Shown here: positions 1 through 13,400 of the stretch, one piece after another | How positions within the stretch are numbered: the first letter of the stretch is position 1 | How the letters are laid out: the number at the start of each line of letters is the position of its first letter | Assembly (NCBI GenBank): GCA_013180625.2 | Contig: SNVD02009067.1 | Location: 62,001 to 126,000 of the forward strand | Source: Boswellia sacra | Taxonomy: Eukaryota; Streptophyta; Magnoliopsida; Sapindales; Burseraceae | Reading direction: 5' to 3' | DNA length: 64,000 nucleotides | Program-made: the position numbers and the translations under genes | The notes under the pieces: generated by a model | The model's database searches: none | What the model was told of the DNA's origin: nothing | What the model saw: only the letters and a program-made list of their open reading frames with translations

Positions 1-25
1 AGAAGAAAAGAAAGGGAAGAGCTTA

Positions 26-600
<575 letters not shown>

Positions 601-625
601 TGGGCTTTTCACTCTTCATCCGTTG

Positions 626-633
626 TATTTATA
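626..633 (-). promoter_or_regulatory. TATA box of the PFA-DSP gene
   Basis: The minus strand reads GGCTATAAATACAAC, a good plant TATA box. It predicts a start of transcription near 595-605, consistent with the CT-rich leader that follows. Confidence 0.55.
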
Positions 634-1140
634 GCCTACTCCATCTCCACCCTTTTCTAGAAATTCTTCTACTTCTATATTACATTGTTGCGGATAATTT
701 TATTTACTCTTTTTTTTTAATTCTTTATTATTTTGTCATGTGAGACCCACATTTACAATAATAATAATAATAATAATAATAATAATTCTAGTGAGTTTGT
801 TTGTTTGCTGGGATCTGTTGCTCGCGTCCTTGACTTGACTTTTACGTGAAATGAGAAAAATATTAGAGCTAGTAACTCTGATTATTAGAAATAGAATAAT
901 TTTATATAGACCTTTAAATATAAGAATTGATAATAATTATTAATACAAAAATGAAATAAGGTATAAAAAGTTAATCAAAGTAAAGTAAGCATCCAATAAA
1001 TTTTTTTAGTTATTTTTAGGTAAAATTCTCGAACTTTCTCCGATTTTATGTAAAAATTAAAAAAATAAAAACTCGTATTTTATGAAAAAAGAAAATGGGA
1101 TGAATAGAATGCGTAAGTAATATTTTGGCGTAACCCCCAT
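634..1140. other. intergenic, upstream of the phosphatase gene
   Basis: AT-rich sequence with an (AAT)n microsatellite at about 757-786. No coding frame or recognisable element is visible beyond the promoter. Confidence 0.5.
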
Positions 1141-1372
1141 GCGTGTAGTCAATTTTTTTTTTTAATCGAAGTATCCGAACCAGCTTACGCGTACCACAAC
1201 TAATCCTCCGGGGAGACTAGCGCGACCACAACTCAATCTCACAATCTCCTGCTTACCTCATGGGAAAAGGCCATTATGAAAATTCAAACCCAGAACTTCT
1301 CTGTTGACCTTACCAACTCCCTCCTGGGCCGTCCTTGCCACTTGAACTAACCCATTATTAGTGTGTAGTCAA
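1141..1372 (-). mobile_element. Au-like tRNA-derived SINE with target-site duplication
   Basis: On the minus strand the element starts near 1360 with a pol III box A-like TTAGTTCAAGTGGCAAGG. Box B-like GGGTTTGAATTTTC follows, then the 3' block GTACGCGTAAGCTGGTTCGG, as in angiosperm Au SINEs, and an A-rich tail at 1153-1163. It is bounded by a 12-bp target-site duplication, GCGTGTAGTCAA (1141-1152) and GTGTGTAGTCAA (1361-1372), with one mismatch. The body is about 208 bp, the usual SINE size. The family name is from memory of the conserved 3' block. Confidence 0.8.
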
Positions 1373-4060
1373 GTTTACCTGACGCACAATTTTATATATA
1401 ATTACAAAATTACATTTCATTTCATAAAAATAAAAGAATCCCTCGATTTGTGTCCTGGGATAAAGCCCAATTCCAATAAATTGTAACTTTCCTTGTCTAA
1501 TTTCAGCTACTATAAACAACTTCAATTAAGGCTGTCGTTAGAAAATAAAAATAATAAATAAATAAAACGTTATAAGAATACTATAGATATCTAAATAAAT
1601 AATACTCCAAATTTAACTTTTATAAAACATCCATGATGTTCTTTTGATTATTATTATTATTATTATTATTTTCTTATTTAGATGTGGTCTAAATTTGAGT
1701 GTTCGTATTTTTTCTGAAAATGGGGGTTATAATATTACTTAACGTATCTTAATTTGCTCTGATAAAATGTGCAAAAATTAGCTTAATTTACAGCTAATTA
1801 ATTTTTTCCCCTAATTATATCAATGAATTTTCGTTGACTGTTGTTATAAGGTTTGTTGAAAACTTAACTTAAACTTCCATATTTGTTTTAAAATACCGTT
1901 AAATTTTATTGGTTTGAGAAATATAAAGTCAATAACAAGAAAAAAATAAACAAGAAAAAAAGAAACAAACAAACAAATCCATATATAGTAAGTTGATGAT
2001 GGTGTTGAGCAGCAATTATTTGTCTATTACTAATTAATTATTGAAGAGGTTGTGTGTGGGCGGCTCAAAAGTGGAAGGAAAGAGATGGGAATTGGGGTGG
2101 TCAAGGAAATTTGAGAAGCATGTTTTGGACTACAAATCCCAACTTGGGATTAAAATAAGAATGCAATTAAAAGGAAAATTCAATAAATTGAAAGTAGTCT
2201 ACATTTTTAATTATTGAATGAGTCAAAAGTCATATAAAAGAAGTCCTGGGTTCGTTCAAATTCAAACTCGATATAGACATCGGTTTTGTTCCCAAGTGGG
2301 AATGTTCATTGAATCATTTCTATTTTGAAACGTCTTGCTTTCTGTCGCCTTGTCGTTTGGATAAAGAATAGGATAGCACATCAAAGTTGAATTTTACATC
2401 CAATCAAATATTTTTGTATGTTTTCAGAAGTTTGTGATTAAGTTATTGGATCATAGTTATGATGTAAATATCATAATTTTGTATCTTAAATAATACGTAA
2501 ATTAATTCATAGTTATATAGAGTAAAAATGATTCAACAATGCCATGATCGAATAATGCAATGAAGAAAAAGTCAAGTATCGGATAAGATAAATTAATCAC
2601 GATAATATATTTATATGAATCTTTATATATAGATTATTACAAAAAAAGACTTTTTTTTTTTTTCGGATCATTTGTCAATCAAATCCGTAAAAAATTAGAT
2701 GACGAAAAATAAGACGATTTGGAGAAGATGATGTTTTGATTACTCTAATGTACCGATATTTGGTAAATGTGTCTTAGATTTTAACTACTAAAATAATTAT
2801 TATGAATTTGTTTCAGTATAATTTTCTTACTCTATATAGTTTTTTAATCAAATTCTTTAAACAAAAATTGATAGGATGACATAGTATTAAAAAAAAAAAC
2901 TCTTGGAAGGTGATATGAACTTTTTACTTTATTTAATTATTTGTTAATAATAAAGCAAAATGATCAATTAAAATATCAATAATATCCGACATATAAAATA
3001 AAATTCAAACTTGTCAATTGACATGGTCTAGGTCATGCAACATCGAGAAGACATAAAATGATGGAGCATTTGACAATAATTCTAGAAACACAGTATGATC
3101 CACTTGACATATATTTTCAACAATTTATTATTATTTTATTAAATTTATCCAAAAATAATAATTAGATAAAAAAATCATTCTAGTAGCAGAACCTTCATTT
3201 TAATCAAGTTTATTGTTGTTTTTGTTATTATTAGTAAATATATGACATGTTCCTTAAATGAAAAAGTCATTATCTAATTATAAATAATACTATAAATTAT
3301 GCTTACTAAAATTTAATTAACACATATATATTCTCAACAAATGTCGAAGTTTAGAAAACAATTAATGATGTGTTAAGAGAGTTTGTAAAAAACAAATATT
3401 TTAATTATCTCATGCATTAATAAAGGTTTAATATATCCTAGCAAAAAATAATTAATCTTTTTAATATTGCATTAATAAGTATAAGTTTTGAGAATGTTTC
3501 GAGTAAGCATTTTTCTCTTCTAATTATAAAATTTTACTTTTGAGTTCAATTTATAGCATTATCAATACATTTTGAGACTTCAGGATCACGTACTTTAAAA
3601 TATCAATATGTATATAATATAAATCATATGAGTTTTTATAAATCCTGTCTCATGTGAATTTTATTAAGAATATTTAGGATCCATTACATTCTTTCTCATC
3701 TCTTATATATTTTATATTAATTATCAATTATATATTTATATTTTAATAAAATAAAAATCAGATTATTGAATAAACCTGATTTATATAATAGAAAAATAAC
3801 ATTTCATCCTAGCTATAAGTTTAATTCTCTCGTGCATATGCATGCATGATTCTTTATTTTGTTAATTTTTTAATTTGACGAGACAATCTTGACAACTACG
3901 AGAGTTAATTATTAGTATAGATTACGGAAAGTGGGTAACAAAATATATGAATTTAATAAAACAAGAGGCTGCCATCCATGCGCATGGGCGGCGGCCTGAA
4001 AATGACTTAGCTTTCGGCATAATATGTGTAGTAGTCAAGCTTGGTACACAGATTTTCACA
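1373..4060. other. AT-rich intergenic region
   Basis: Mostly AT-rich single-copy-looking DNA with short microsatellites, for example (ATT)n near 1648-1672. I see no coding frame longer than chance, no RNA gene and no bounded element. Confidence 0.5.
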
Positions 4061-4068
4061 TCACTTTA

Positions 4069-4246
4069 ATTAGTGACTCAGTCACTCTGCCACGACCAAA
4101 TCTTGAAACGTCACAGCCTCCTGCAGAAGAAAATCTCTAATCTGAAGCAAGAGAAGACTTCTTTGGCTATTTTGTCTGCTCCAGATGTCTTGGTGACAGT
4201 TGCTGAAGCTTGGAAAGGTCATTGTGCTTATGATAGACTATTTTAA
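4069..4246 (+). pseudogene. unrecognised coding-like fragment
   Basis: An open frame of about 58 codons lies between two TAA stops with no Met near its start. It reads SLCHDQILKRHSLLQKKISN, then LKQEKTSLAILSAPDVLVTV and AEAWKGHCAYDRLF. Its lower AT content and heptad-like Leu/Lys pattern look more like a protein than the surrounding DNA. I do not recognise a family. It could be an exon remnant or a transposon relic. Confidence 0.25.
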
Positions 4247-4508
4247 ATGCTTATGTTGTATATTTTATGTTACTACTTCTTAAATTTCTTTGAGACCGGC
4301 TATGTTATGGCTACAATACATCAATTTAGACAAAGATTTCCTACCCATATCTCATCTTTAACTCATCTTTTATAAAATATGATTGATAGTAATAAAGGGT
4401 GAAAATCAAATCAAATCTTAATTAATCATCAATTAATTAATATTGAAATATGTACACATGTTATCATATCTTTAAAAATAAAAAATAATAGAGGATTATA
4501 AATTTTAA

Positions 4509-4712
4509 TTGTGCTAAACTTATAACTCACATACAACTCAAACTTTATAATATGATGTGGAAGTTTACGTGATAAAAATTTATTGAAAAAAAAAAAGAGA
4601 AGTTTCATCTTGAACAAGATTTTATCGTATAAAATGTCACGTCAGATCGCAGAGTTTGGAATATATAAAAGTGGTAAGATTGATATTACTATATATAGAT
4701 AGTAAGTCTATC
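4509..4712. mobile_element. MITE, family 1 copy (degenerate)
   Basis: A roughly 200-bp AT-rich element with terminal inverted repeats: the left end resembles GTGCTAAACTTATAACTCAC, and the right end is the complement of a GATAGACTTACTATC-like sequence. The same termini occur at 30240-30427, 60549-60738 and 60757-60953 and share internal blocks (for example GATAAAAATTTATTG followed by an A/G-rich tract). It has no coding capacity. The ends are approximate and no clear target duplication was found. Confidence 0.55.
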
Positions 4713-4799
4713 AATTTTATTATGGTTCTTAAATGCTAGATTAATATTACGATACTTTCATGTTTTATCTTAACGATAGAAAGAAATAAATAATTACGA

Positions 4800-6056
4800 C
4801 TACTGTTACTACAATGGCCAGCTAGCCAATCCGAGTGCAGTTTTACCAAACAGCAATGAGAGCCCACTTGTAAGGATGTTGAAGTGGGCTTGGCCGATGG
4901 TTTCCTCTTGTAGGCCCATTTATGAAGGCTGGGCCCTTGAGGAGCACCCCTTTTGCTGAGGCTCTCTCGCTTGCTTGAGCTTCGCCATGAAAAATGGCAT
5001 TGCTTCATTCAAAGAAGGTGAGCCTTCTACACATAATCAGCCCCAAACAGCAGCCGTTTGGGCCAACTTCACTGATGGATTATTCTTTGGTCGGATTTCT
5101 GGTGTTACTTAAGCAGTTAAGCCTATACTTTCTCCTCTATGTCCTTAATAGGGGTGTCACTTGAAATATTTTTTCCAAGTGGGTTTGAAAAATCTTCAAA
5201 TAAATTTGGTAGAGCTCAATTGTATAAGGAGATTTTATTATTTAAAAAAAAAGATATATCTAATTAGATGCACATTGTATACTTTACCTTATAAAATAAA
5301 AAAATTATAAAATAACAAAACTAAAATTATATTGTAATAAAATAAAATTCATCTTCTGATTGTAAAGAGAGAAATTATTTTATGATATGTGAGAGTAAGA
5401 GACAACCTAAAATTTGAAAGGTACATAAAGAAAGTATGAAGAGGTTAGAAAGATAAAACTTCATCGAGAAATTTTCCTATATTTTTTCATGAATTAAACA
5501 CAGCAAAAAAAAAAAAAAAAATCAATTTCATATCCAAAAGATAAGGTGGTCTAGTTGTGGGAAGATTGGTGCAAACCTTGCAAAATTATTGGCCTAACAT
5601 GAAATTTTCCTTTCAACTCATCCTACTAAGTAATTTTTTCTTTTTTTAAATTTCCTTTAGCCACGGCCGACCATTGTTAACCTTTTGGCACTGAAATTTA
5701 ATGATTCGGTATAATTTGATTAGATTGAACCACGGATTATCTCGGAATTAATTGCAAAAAGCATCTAAGCTATTAGGGATATGACAGTATTTTTGTAAAA
5801 AGTACTTTTCAATAAAACAAAAATTACTCCGTTTTTTTTTAATATTTTGGTAAAGACAATATCTAAAGGTGCTGTATATATTGAAAAATACCTTCCAAAG
5901 TAATTTATTATCAAAAGAAAAAAAAAAACGAAGTCTGCAAAACAACGTACCGAAATACTTCTCCAAGCAAATCTAAAACCGTGCCTCCAGCTGCCGTTCA
6001 GAATTATTAGTTAAGTATTTAGTAGCACTTCAAACAATAAAAATAAAATTTTTTAG
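4800..6056. repeat. degenerate repeat unit, left copy
   Basis: Blocks of this region recur in the same order at 14280-15030 on the far side of the aminotransferase pseudogene. Block B (4859-4918) is GAGCCCACTT, a spacer, then GTTGAAGTGGGCTTGGCC. Block C (about 5690-5760) has AAATTTAATGATTCGG, TTAGATTGAAC and ATTATCTC. Block D (about 5950-6050) has ATACTTCTCCAAGCAAATC and CAAACAATAAAAATAAAAT. Block B contains a 9-bp inverted repeat, AGCCCACTT/AAGTGGGCT, and a cluster of TGGGCY (site II-like) motifs. It may be the remains of a duplicated gene or promoter; a 90-codon minus-strand frame at 4736-5008 is unsupported. Confidence 0.6.
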
Positions 6057-6064
6057 TCCACATC

Positions 6065-6542
6065 CAGAGGCGTAATTAAAGCTGGGGGGCGTGGGCCCCA
6101 AGTTTTTGACAAAAATTTTATTACGCATAAAAACTTCAAATTATTACTTTTACACCTTTTATTTAAAAAAAAAATCTATTTCTATAGCTCACCCAAATCT
6201 AAGAAAAACAAAAGATTTATATGAAAAAAATTCATTTCAAATCTCATATCACATTTAAAATGAAATTATTCTTTAGATTATCTTTGTTATCATTTTATTA
6301 TTTTGTTATAAAGTGTAATTACACCCAAATCTCAATTTATCAAATTTAACTTTCTATTATTTTTCTCTTTCTCATCTAAACTTTTAATTTAATATATAAA
6401 TAAAAATAAATATATATACCTTTTTACCTAATACATTTCTTGTATATATAGACTTTTTTTTTATAACAAAATTTCATTATAAACTAAACACAAACAAAAA
6501 CATTTTTACCTAGCCGAAGAAAATTTTCCAGTTATGCCACTG
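6065..6542. mobile_element. non-autonomous hAT-like element
   Basis: The left terminus CAGAGGCGTAATTAAAG matches the complement of the right terminus (reading CAGTGGCATAACTGG from the right). Both carry the CAGNGGC start typical of hAT elements. A G/C-rich subterminal block (GGGGGGCGTGGGCCCC) is followed by AT-rich filler with no transposase. The expected 8-bp target duplication is not clean: TCCACATC is on the left, while AACACATC lies only a few bases beyond the right end. The insertion splits the degenerate repeat unit, which resumes at about 6543. Confidence 0.55.
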
Positions 6543-6553
6543 TGTAACACATC

Positions 6554-6680
6554 CTTTTTAATCGTTTTACATTATGGTCATTAAGAAGTGATTCCGCCGA
6601 TATGGAGAACCATTCTTTGGGAGCCTGCAAACTCCAGTAACTTGAAGCCATTAGTGAACAAAGTGGAGAAAATTTGGATT
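6554..6680. repeat. repeat block A, copy 1
   Basis: About 95 bases, starting GTTTTACATTATGGTCATTA and ending CAGTAACTTGAAGCCATTAG, are repeated at 9285-9385 with only a few changes. A more diverged version lies at 14290-14325. It appears to be the next part of the degenerate tandem unit after the hAT-like insertion. Confidence 0.65.
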
Positions 6681-6719
6681 TCAAAATTATGCTTTGCAAC
6701 CACAAAACTGAACAAAGTG

Positions 6720-8730
6720 GAGAAAATTATTTGATGACTTCTTTAATTCCAACTCAACCAAATTGCTTCCCTACGATATTTACAATTCGAAAAGCAAATT
6801 ACGCTAATTTATTATGAAAATATCAAAAAAAGCTTCTATCAAATCATAATTTTCAAACGATCAAAACAAGAGAACAATCAATTATATAACAAAAGACTAA
6901 AAAAATATAAGAAAATTTTAACAAAATAGAAAGATAAAAAGAAAACTCAATAATCCTAATACATTTATGGAGCCAATACACAAAAAGAATAAATATCTAC
7001 AATAAAATTTTACAATTATTGGAAGAGACACATAGTTTCAAATAAAATTTTCCTTGAATAAAAATTCCTAAAAATCAACTTCCAACCAAAGATTAACTTG
7101 CCAAGTAGTTGCATTCAACTCCAATTCCTATTGTTCATTAAATCGGTGAGTTAAATATTATTAATTACAGCATATAATAAGGGGTTAAAAATTTTCTATG
7201 GTCACAAAAAAATGTGAAACCGGTGAATAAAGGAAAAAAAGAGGCAAATAGTAATTAATAGTGACCATATCATGTGTTGTTGACAATATATATTGAGATG
7301 AGACAAAAATTTGCACTCAATTTCCTTCTCTTTTGTTTTGAAAGTTGGGTTAAAAATCTGGACTGACCGTATTGTCTACTAATATATTCTAGTGCAGGGC
7401 CCATAACCTGTTGCTATGCAATTTCACAACCAAAAGATTTGAAGAAGAGTATTGTTTCGTAAAGGTATTACCAAGAGAACACCTCAATAATTAAAAAATT
7501 AAAGGATAGCATAAAAAATTATGACTTGAGCCAAGTAGTGTAAGGTCATCAATCGCAAATTAATTCTTGCAGACACAACTTACATAGTGGTGACTCATAA
7601 ATATTCAAATCAGAACCACCAGTAAACTCACAATCAAACTCAAAGCAAAATTACCGATAAAGTCAAAATTTTGTATATTAATAAATTTTGGTTTTTGCTC
7701 ATTAATTTTCCTAGGTTTTCCAGCCGAAGGTTTTCCTATTTAGTTTTAAAAAAGTTAAAAGACAAAATCAATAATACTTTCTTGCAATTTTGGAAATAAA
7801 ATCAAAGTATGTTTTGTTAATTATTTGTTTTCTCCACATATCCAGTACAAACATCATAAAGAAAATACAAAATACCAAAACACAGAAAAACTATACAATG
7901 CAAAATACATGAGAATCATATAAACTGCTGTTATGCCTCTTGTGGGGAGCAAAAACTACTTCTGAATATAACAAAATAAACCTCCATTCCACTGCAAAAT
8001 TAGCAAATAATATTGTATATTAATAATATAAACTATCAATGATGATGTAATATATATATATATATATATATATATGAATGGCTACAATAATATTAAAACA
8101 ATTTAGTACATAATTGATTGAGCAAGATGGTGGATCGCAACTTGAGTTTAATTAGATCCAAGGTATTATGATTAAAAAAGGGTAGATTAAAGTCTTAGCA
8201 AAATTCAAACAATTCTAAAAACGTCATAACAAACCAATGTACTAAGATGCAAAATCTGGTTTCATACCAGCACTTGAAACTTGGGAACCAAGTGCATAAT
8301 GATGTGCATGACCCACCATTGTGAGGCATGACCCACCAAGTAAAATAATGACTATGATATAATGATGAAAAGTTATATATGCACTAATAATGATATTATT
8401 AGTACAAGTTATTAACAACGAAAGTAGGTTTTTGGATGGAGCCGAAAAATAAATACCTCTCAGACTCTTACATGTGATTCTTTTTAACGTAATATATACG
8501 GGTTAACCAAGAACGATAGGAGCAAAGTAACTACTTCAAATTTTTAATGAATTAACAAAATATGAGACGAGAAAATCCCTAAAAAAAAATTGAGTTTATA
8601 TGTTATTGGATTGAAATTGCAGCCTTTGGTGGGATGAATTGAATTAAAACTGAATACAAATAAATAGCAAAAAAGATGAATAATAAGAAATATTCAATAA
8701 TTGGAATTAAACTTAACAACAACTTATGAG
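6720..8730. other. intergenic, no gene seen
   Basis: AT-rich DNA with a perfect (TA)n microsatellite at 8050-8075. No coding frames, RNA genes or bounded elements could be supported. Confidence 0.5.
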
Positions 8731-8929
8731 CCTTACCTTTCACGATTGGAAGAAGAAGAAAATTTAGGGTTTTACAATGTAGAGTTTACAAGCTAACTTT
8801 ATTCTAGCGGGAAATCTAACTTAATCTAATAGTTGGCGTACTATGATTTTAACTCCTTCCATAAGTTAATATTTTAGTATTATTAATATTAACTACTTGA
8901 TAAGTAATATGGTCTTCTAAAAAAATCAA

Positions 8930-9282
8930 CCACCTGTATTATAATACCTGTTGTGAATAAAATAATTATCAATCACGTATTCATACACGTGGTAGACTAC
9001 TAAATATTTATCATGTGTCATTAAGTCCACGTTGTTAATAAATTACACATTAACTACATTTAGAGGTAAGTAGTTACTATTAATAATTAACCATGTGACA
9101 CCCAATTCACGTAGTAATTAATAATCACATTAACCACATTATGTTCTTAGGTTGTTGAATGCAATTTATAATAATTTTTAACAACGTCCAAATCTTGTAT
9201 GTTGTTAATATATTTTTTCTACATCGTCATTATGCATCCCGTTGTAAATTTAAAGTAGTTAATTAAACATTTTGTAGTAGTG
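8930..9282. mobile_element. CACTA-type transposon end (fragment)
   Basis: The right boundary at 9270-9282 reads TTTTGTAGTAGTG, i.e. CACTACTACAAAA from the outside, the canonical CACTA terminus. Inside it are many short, spaced, related motifs (CACGTTGTTAATAA, ACAACGTCC, TATGTTGTTAATA, CCCGTTGTAAA), as in CACTA subterminal repeats. No matching left terminus was found nearby, so this is a fragment or its left end has decayed. It abuts repeat block A copy 2. Confidence 0.5.
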
Positions 9283-9284
9283 AT

Positions 9285-9451
9285 TGTTTTACATTATGGT
9301 CATTAAGAAGTGATTCTGCCGATATGGAGATCCATTCTTTGGGAGCTTGCAAGCTCCAGTAACTTGAAGCCATTAGTGATCTCTTAAACCTCCAAGATTC
9401 TGGAACAGCACTGAAACAAAATGATAATAACAACAACAACACCACTAACAA
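9285..9451. repeat. repeat block A, copy 2
   Basis: A close copy of 6554-6650, extending further right. On the minus strand it encodes a 62-codon frame with a hydrophobic start (LVVLLLLLSFCFSAVP) and then WRFKRSLMASSYWSLQAPKE. The first codon of that frame at 9451 is not an ATG, and the frame overlaps a CAA/GTT repeat, so I treat it as a repeat fragment rather than a gene. Confidence 0.55.
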
Positions 9452-10459
9452 TATTTGTTAGCTAGCTCATGGATTATTTGTTCTATATCAAGTAACCATG
9501 TATTATTCGAACCGAAGTCAACCTACATGTCCTTGTTCATATGTATAATGAGCTTGCTTGGTTGAGAGGAAAAACATAAAGAAAATAGGGGAATCCTTTC
9601 AACTGTGTATGCTTGGACGTTTATAAAATTAATTAATCGTTGAATAATGCTGAGTTTAGCATAATAAGAGTCATAATCAACACGCGAAGTCACATCGTTA
9701 TAAAATTCAAATATTGTTAATACTATTAATAGTTAATAATGCTATATATTAATATTTTTGCAAATACGGTGTTTGAAATTGATTATATAATATCATTAAA
9801 GCGTTGGGTTGAAACATCTTTTCACTCGTATAGCTATGTGCACTCGTATTTTCTTTACCATGTTTAAAAAAAATCAAGATTAAAATTATTGCACTACACA
9901 CTCTCATTAATAATTTGAAAATAAATTTTGTACCTTCATTAATCATCTTTTTTTTTATTCACCTACTCTCAGTACCATCGAAGTTTCTTTTTATGTTCTT
10001 TTCACGACCATCAATCTTTTGTCATTCAACAAATTTCAGCAAAATATAAAAATAAAATCGACATTTTAGAGAAACAAAGAGGATTCAAAAATTAAAAAAA
10101 AAAAACTTTTCCTTCTTAATTATATTAACCTTAAAATTATTTTTTTTTCTTTCTTAGTCGGACATTTTTATGAACATAACCATTAATAAATATTAGCATG
10201 TTTCTGAATTCTCTATTAAACACTTTCATATATTAGATTTTTCTTTTCTTTTCTTTTCTTTTCTTTTCTTTTTTCTTTTGTGGGGGAGTTGGGTAATGCA
10301 TTGCCTAAATTTTATAAAACTCGGTACTTACCTTCGCCTTATAGCTCAAGCTACATAAAATGTATAGAAACATTTCTAATTAACTTGAATTGTACGCTGT
10401 CCGAATTAAAGTGAATTAAAACTTTCTTTCTTTCTTTCTTTAGAATCTTGCATTTCCAC
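9452..10459. other. intergenic / upstream region of the aminotransferase-like locus
   Basis: AT-rich DNA with pyrimidine microsatellites: (TTTTC)n at about 10238-10272 and (TTTC)n at 10423-10440, just upstream of the pseudogene start. Together they resemble a CT-rich plant 5' leader. No convincing TATA box was assigned. Confidence 0.45.
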
Positions 10460-13400
10460 ATGGCTCAGATTCATCTCTCCTCCACTATGGTGACGGCATC
10501 AGCAGTGGCAGCGCCGTTCAACCTCAGTAGCAGCCGGCGGTTCCACATGGGTCCAAAACCCAACCTGGAGGGTTTCGTAAAGAAACGAGCAATGGTGGTG
10601 GCATGTATTAATGGGAGAGAGTACAAGGAACTTGAACATGATAACGAGCTCGGGTTGTTGTTAGGGTATGGGAGGAGCAAGGTGTTGATGGACGCGTCGA
10701 GGAAGGCTAGGTTCGGGACGCACTTTAGGACACCTGTTGTGGATGGCAAAGGATGTAAAGTGTATGACGGTGAAGGGCAAGAGTACTTGGATATGTGTTA
10801 CGGCATTGCTGCGACTGTGCTTGAAGATGCTGATCCTGATAAGCTAATGGCTGCAGTTGACATAGCTACTAGCAATCTGTTTGACTCCACCGAGGTAGAT
10901 AGGGTTTTGGATTTTGTTGATTCTTCACTGTTGCTATTATTATTTCTAAATATCGTTTATATGCTTCAATTTGTTTGGTTGCTGCAAATTTGTAAGAATT
11001 AATGTATGAGTGGATGCGGGGTTCATGAACCGTTTAAGAAAAATTTATTCTAATTTTTTTTAAAAAAAAAAAACCTTGTAGGGTTTTAAGTTGATTTGAA
11101 TTGGGAATAAATTGAATGATGTATACAACAGTAAGAATATTGCTTGCTGAGACTAACCTAGTTATGTAAGTTGCTGTAACAGGAAGAGCTTGGTAGGCGT
11201 CTAGTGTGCTGTTCTTTTGCTGATAATGTGTTCCTCTCGGAGTCGGGAATGAAAGCAAATGAAGTAGCTATCAAGCTTGTCCGAGAGTATCAGAGAAATT
11301 CAAACCCTGATGCAAAAGAGCCAGCCACAGAAATTATATAATTCACCAATCCTTTGACTACTAAAGGTGCTCCTGCTCCACATCTAACAGGCATAGAGCA
11401 CCATAGACCATCTTCCAGGCCTGAAGTGATTTATTTAGGATATGGAGACGTAGAAGCTGCCAAAAACAAGATTACGCGTGCGAAAACTGCGGCAGTCTTT
11501 GTGGAACTCACATATAGTTCAACAAAAGATTTTTTACAATTTTTGAGAAATGCTTGTGATGATGTTGGGGCTCTCCTGGTTTTTGGTGAGGTAATAAGCT
11601 AGTTATTCTTTATCACTTTATAGTCACAATATCTAGGTTTTGGAATACACGATAACTGCTAGTGCTTATATATATATGTAGTTGTTTACTTAAGGACAAT
11701 CAGAATTGGTCCTGGATTCCAGTGGTATCAACACTTTTTGGATATGAAATCTTTAATTAATGGTGGTGACAGATGTAATTTGAGCTTTGGATGTCTTCTG
11801 TAATTAAATATACAATATGTATGACTAGTTTTGGCCCCACCACCCCATCTAATCCTTCTAAGTTTGTCATCAATCCATCACACTGGAAATTCTCTTTGTT
11901 GAGTAATTATATTTATATTTCTTAATTTCCATATATAACAAAATTTATGATTGATGTGAATATATTTATGCAATAAGCAAATTTATTTTCTTTCTATATA
12001 TATATATATATATATATGTATATGTATATGTATATATATAAACTGCACGTCTGGTTTTTCTAGGTATTTGTGTTCCAATCAAATTCACACATCATGACCT
12101 AACAAAGATGATCAACATGTTGATTCTTTGTATCTTCTAGAGCTTGACCTTTTAGCATTAATTCTTGATCTGCTTGAAGTTTCTACTTTCCCTGCTGACG
12201 TTGTGTTAGTTGCCTATTCAGCCATTGTTAATCCGGCAAGCTCAAACCTCTTTTACCTATGGCATATATAAATATAGCTACCACTCATTATTTTCTTTAC
12301 AAATCACCTCGCGAATCAACATTAAAAGACATGTATCTCGCTAGCTATTTGTTTGTCCAATCCCTATGGTACTCTAGATCATTTTTCCATATCTGTGCCT
12401 GTGGCCCTGTGGCACCCTAGCTAGAATTTGGTTGCAAAAACTGTAACAGAAAGACTATTCTCGCAGCCATTTATGCTTCAGTTTCACAATGCATGCAACA
12501 TAGATTTATGCTTCTAACTTCTTCTGAGGTTCCGTTCCCATAGGTGATGTAGATGTCATGTGTGGTATATATACACAAGCATCTATATTGCGGAAAATAT
12601 TCAGGTGAGTCTAGCATAGTACATGCCACATTATTATGCAGATGTGATATGTCCAACCACTCAAATTATGTCATATGTTCAACAAACGGTTACTTCTTCA
12701 TTTTTTTTAATTACTAATACTGACTTGTCTTAATTTCCTATATTTTCTCGATCCACTCGCTTCATTCTTTCAACCTCCCATAATAGTATATCAGGATCTA
12801 ATTGGATAATTAAGCTAACCAAATTAGTGTGATGACTTGGTGAATCTGTTCTCAGTAAATATTTCTCATATATTATATACTAAAGAGAGTTCTCCATTGC
12901 TTTTTAATCATCATTAACAACTCCAACCATATTATTAATTATAGTTGAAATTGAATGTTGGCTCCCAATAACGCAGGTAGAATGTGGTTTAGGCCGAACT
13001 GGGAAGCTTTGGGCCCATGAACACTATGGTGTACTCCCGGATATTATGACCCTTGGCAACCCTCTTTCCCGAGGCGCCGAGCGTATTGAATTTGGAGCTG
13101 TATTGTGGACTAAAAGAATTGCCTCTGCCATTAATCCTGAGAACTACGTAAGCACTTTTAATTTTGAAGGCAGACCTCTTATCTGCTTCGTTGCTAATGT
13201 TTTTCTGGGCAAAATCTCGAAACCTGATTTCTTGGCTAATGTCTCTGAGAAAGGAGAGTACCTCAGAACAATTTTGAAGCAGAAGCTAGAAGGAAATTCC
13301 CATGTAAAAGAAATTCGTGGACTCGGGCTTATTACCGACATTGAATTGCTTGTTCCTGCAGCACCACTTGTTGAAGCATGCGTTGACTCCGGCCTTCTCG

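Noticed and set aside
9263..9451. Possible small secreted peptide on the minus strand
   Set aside because: The first codon is not ATG, half the sequence is a duplicated repeat block (also at 6554), and the other copy does not keep the frame.
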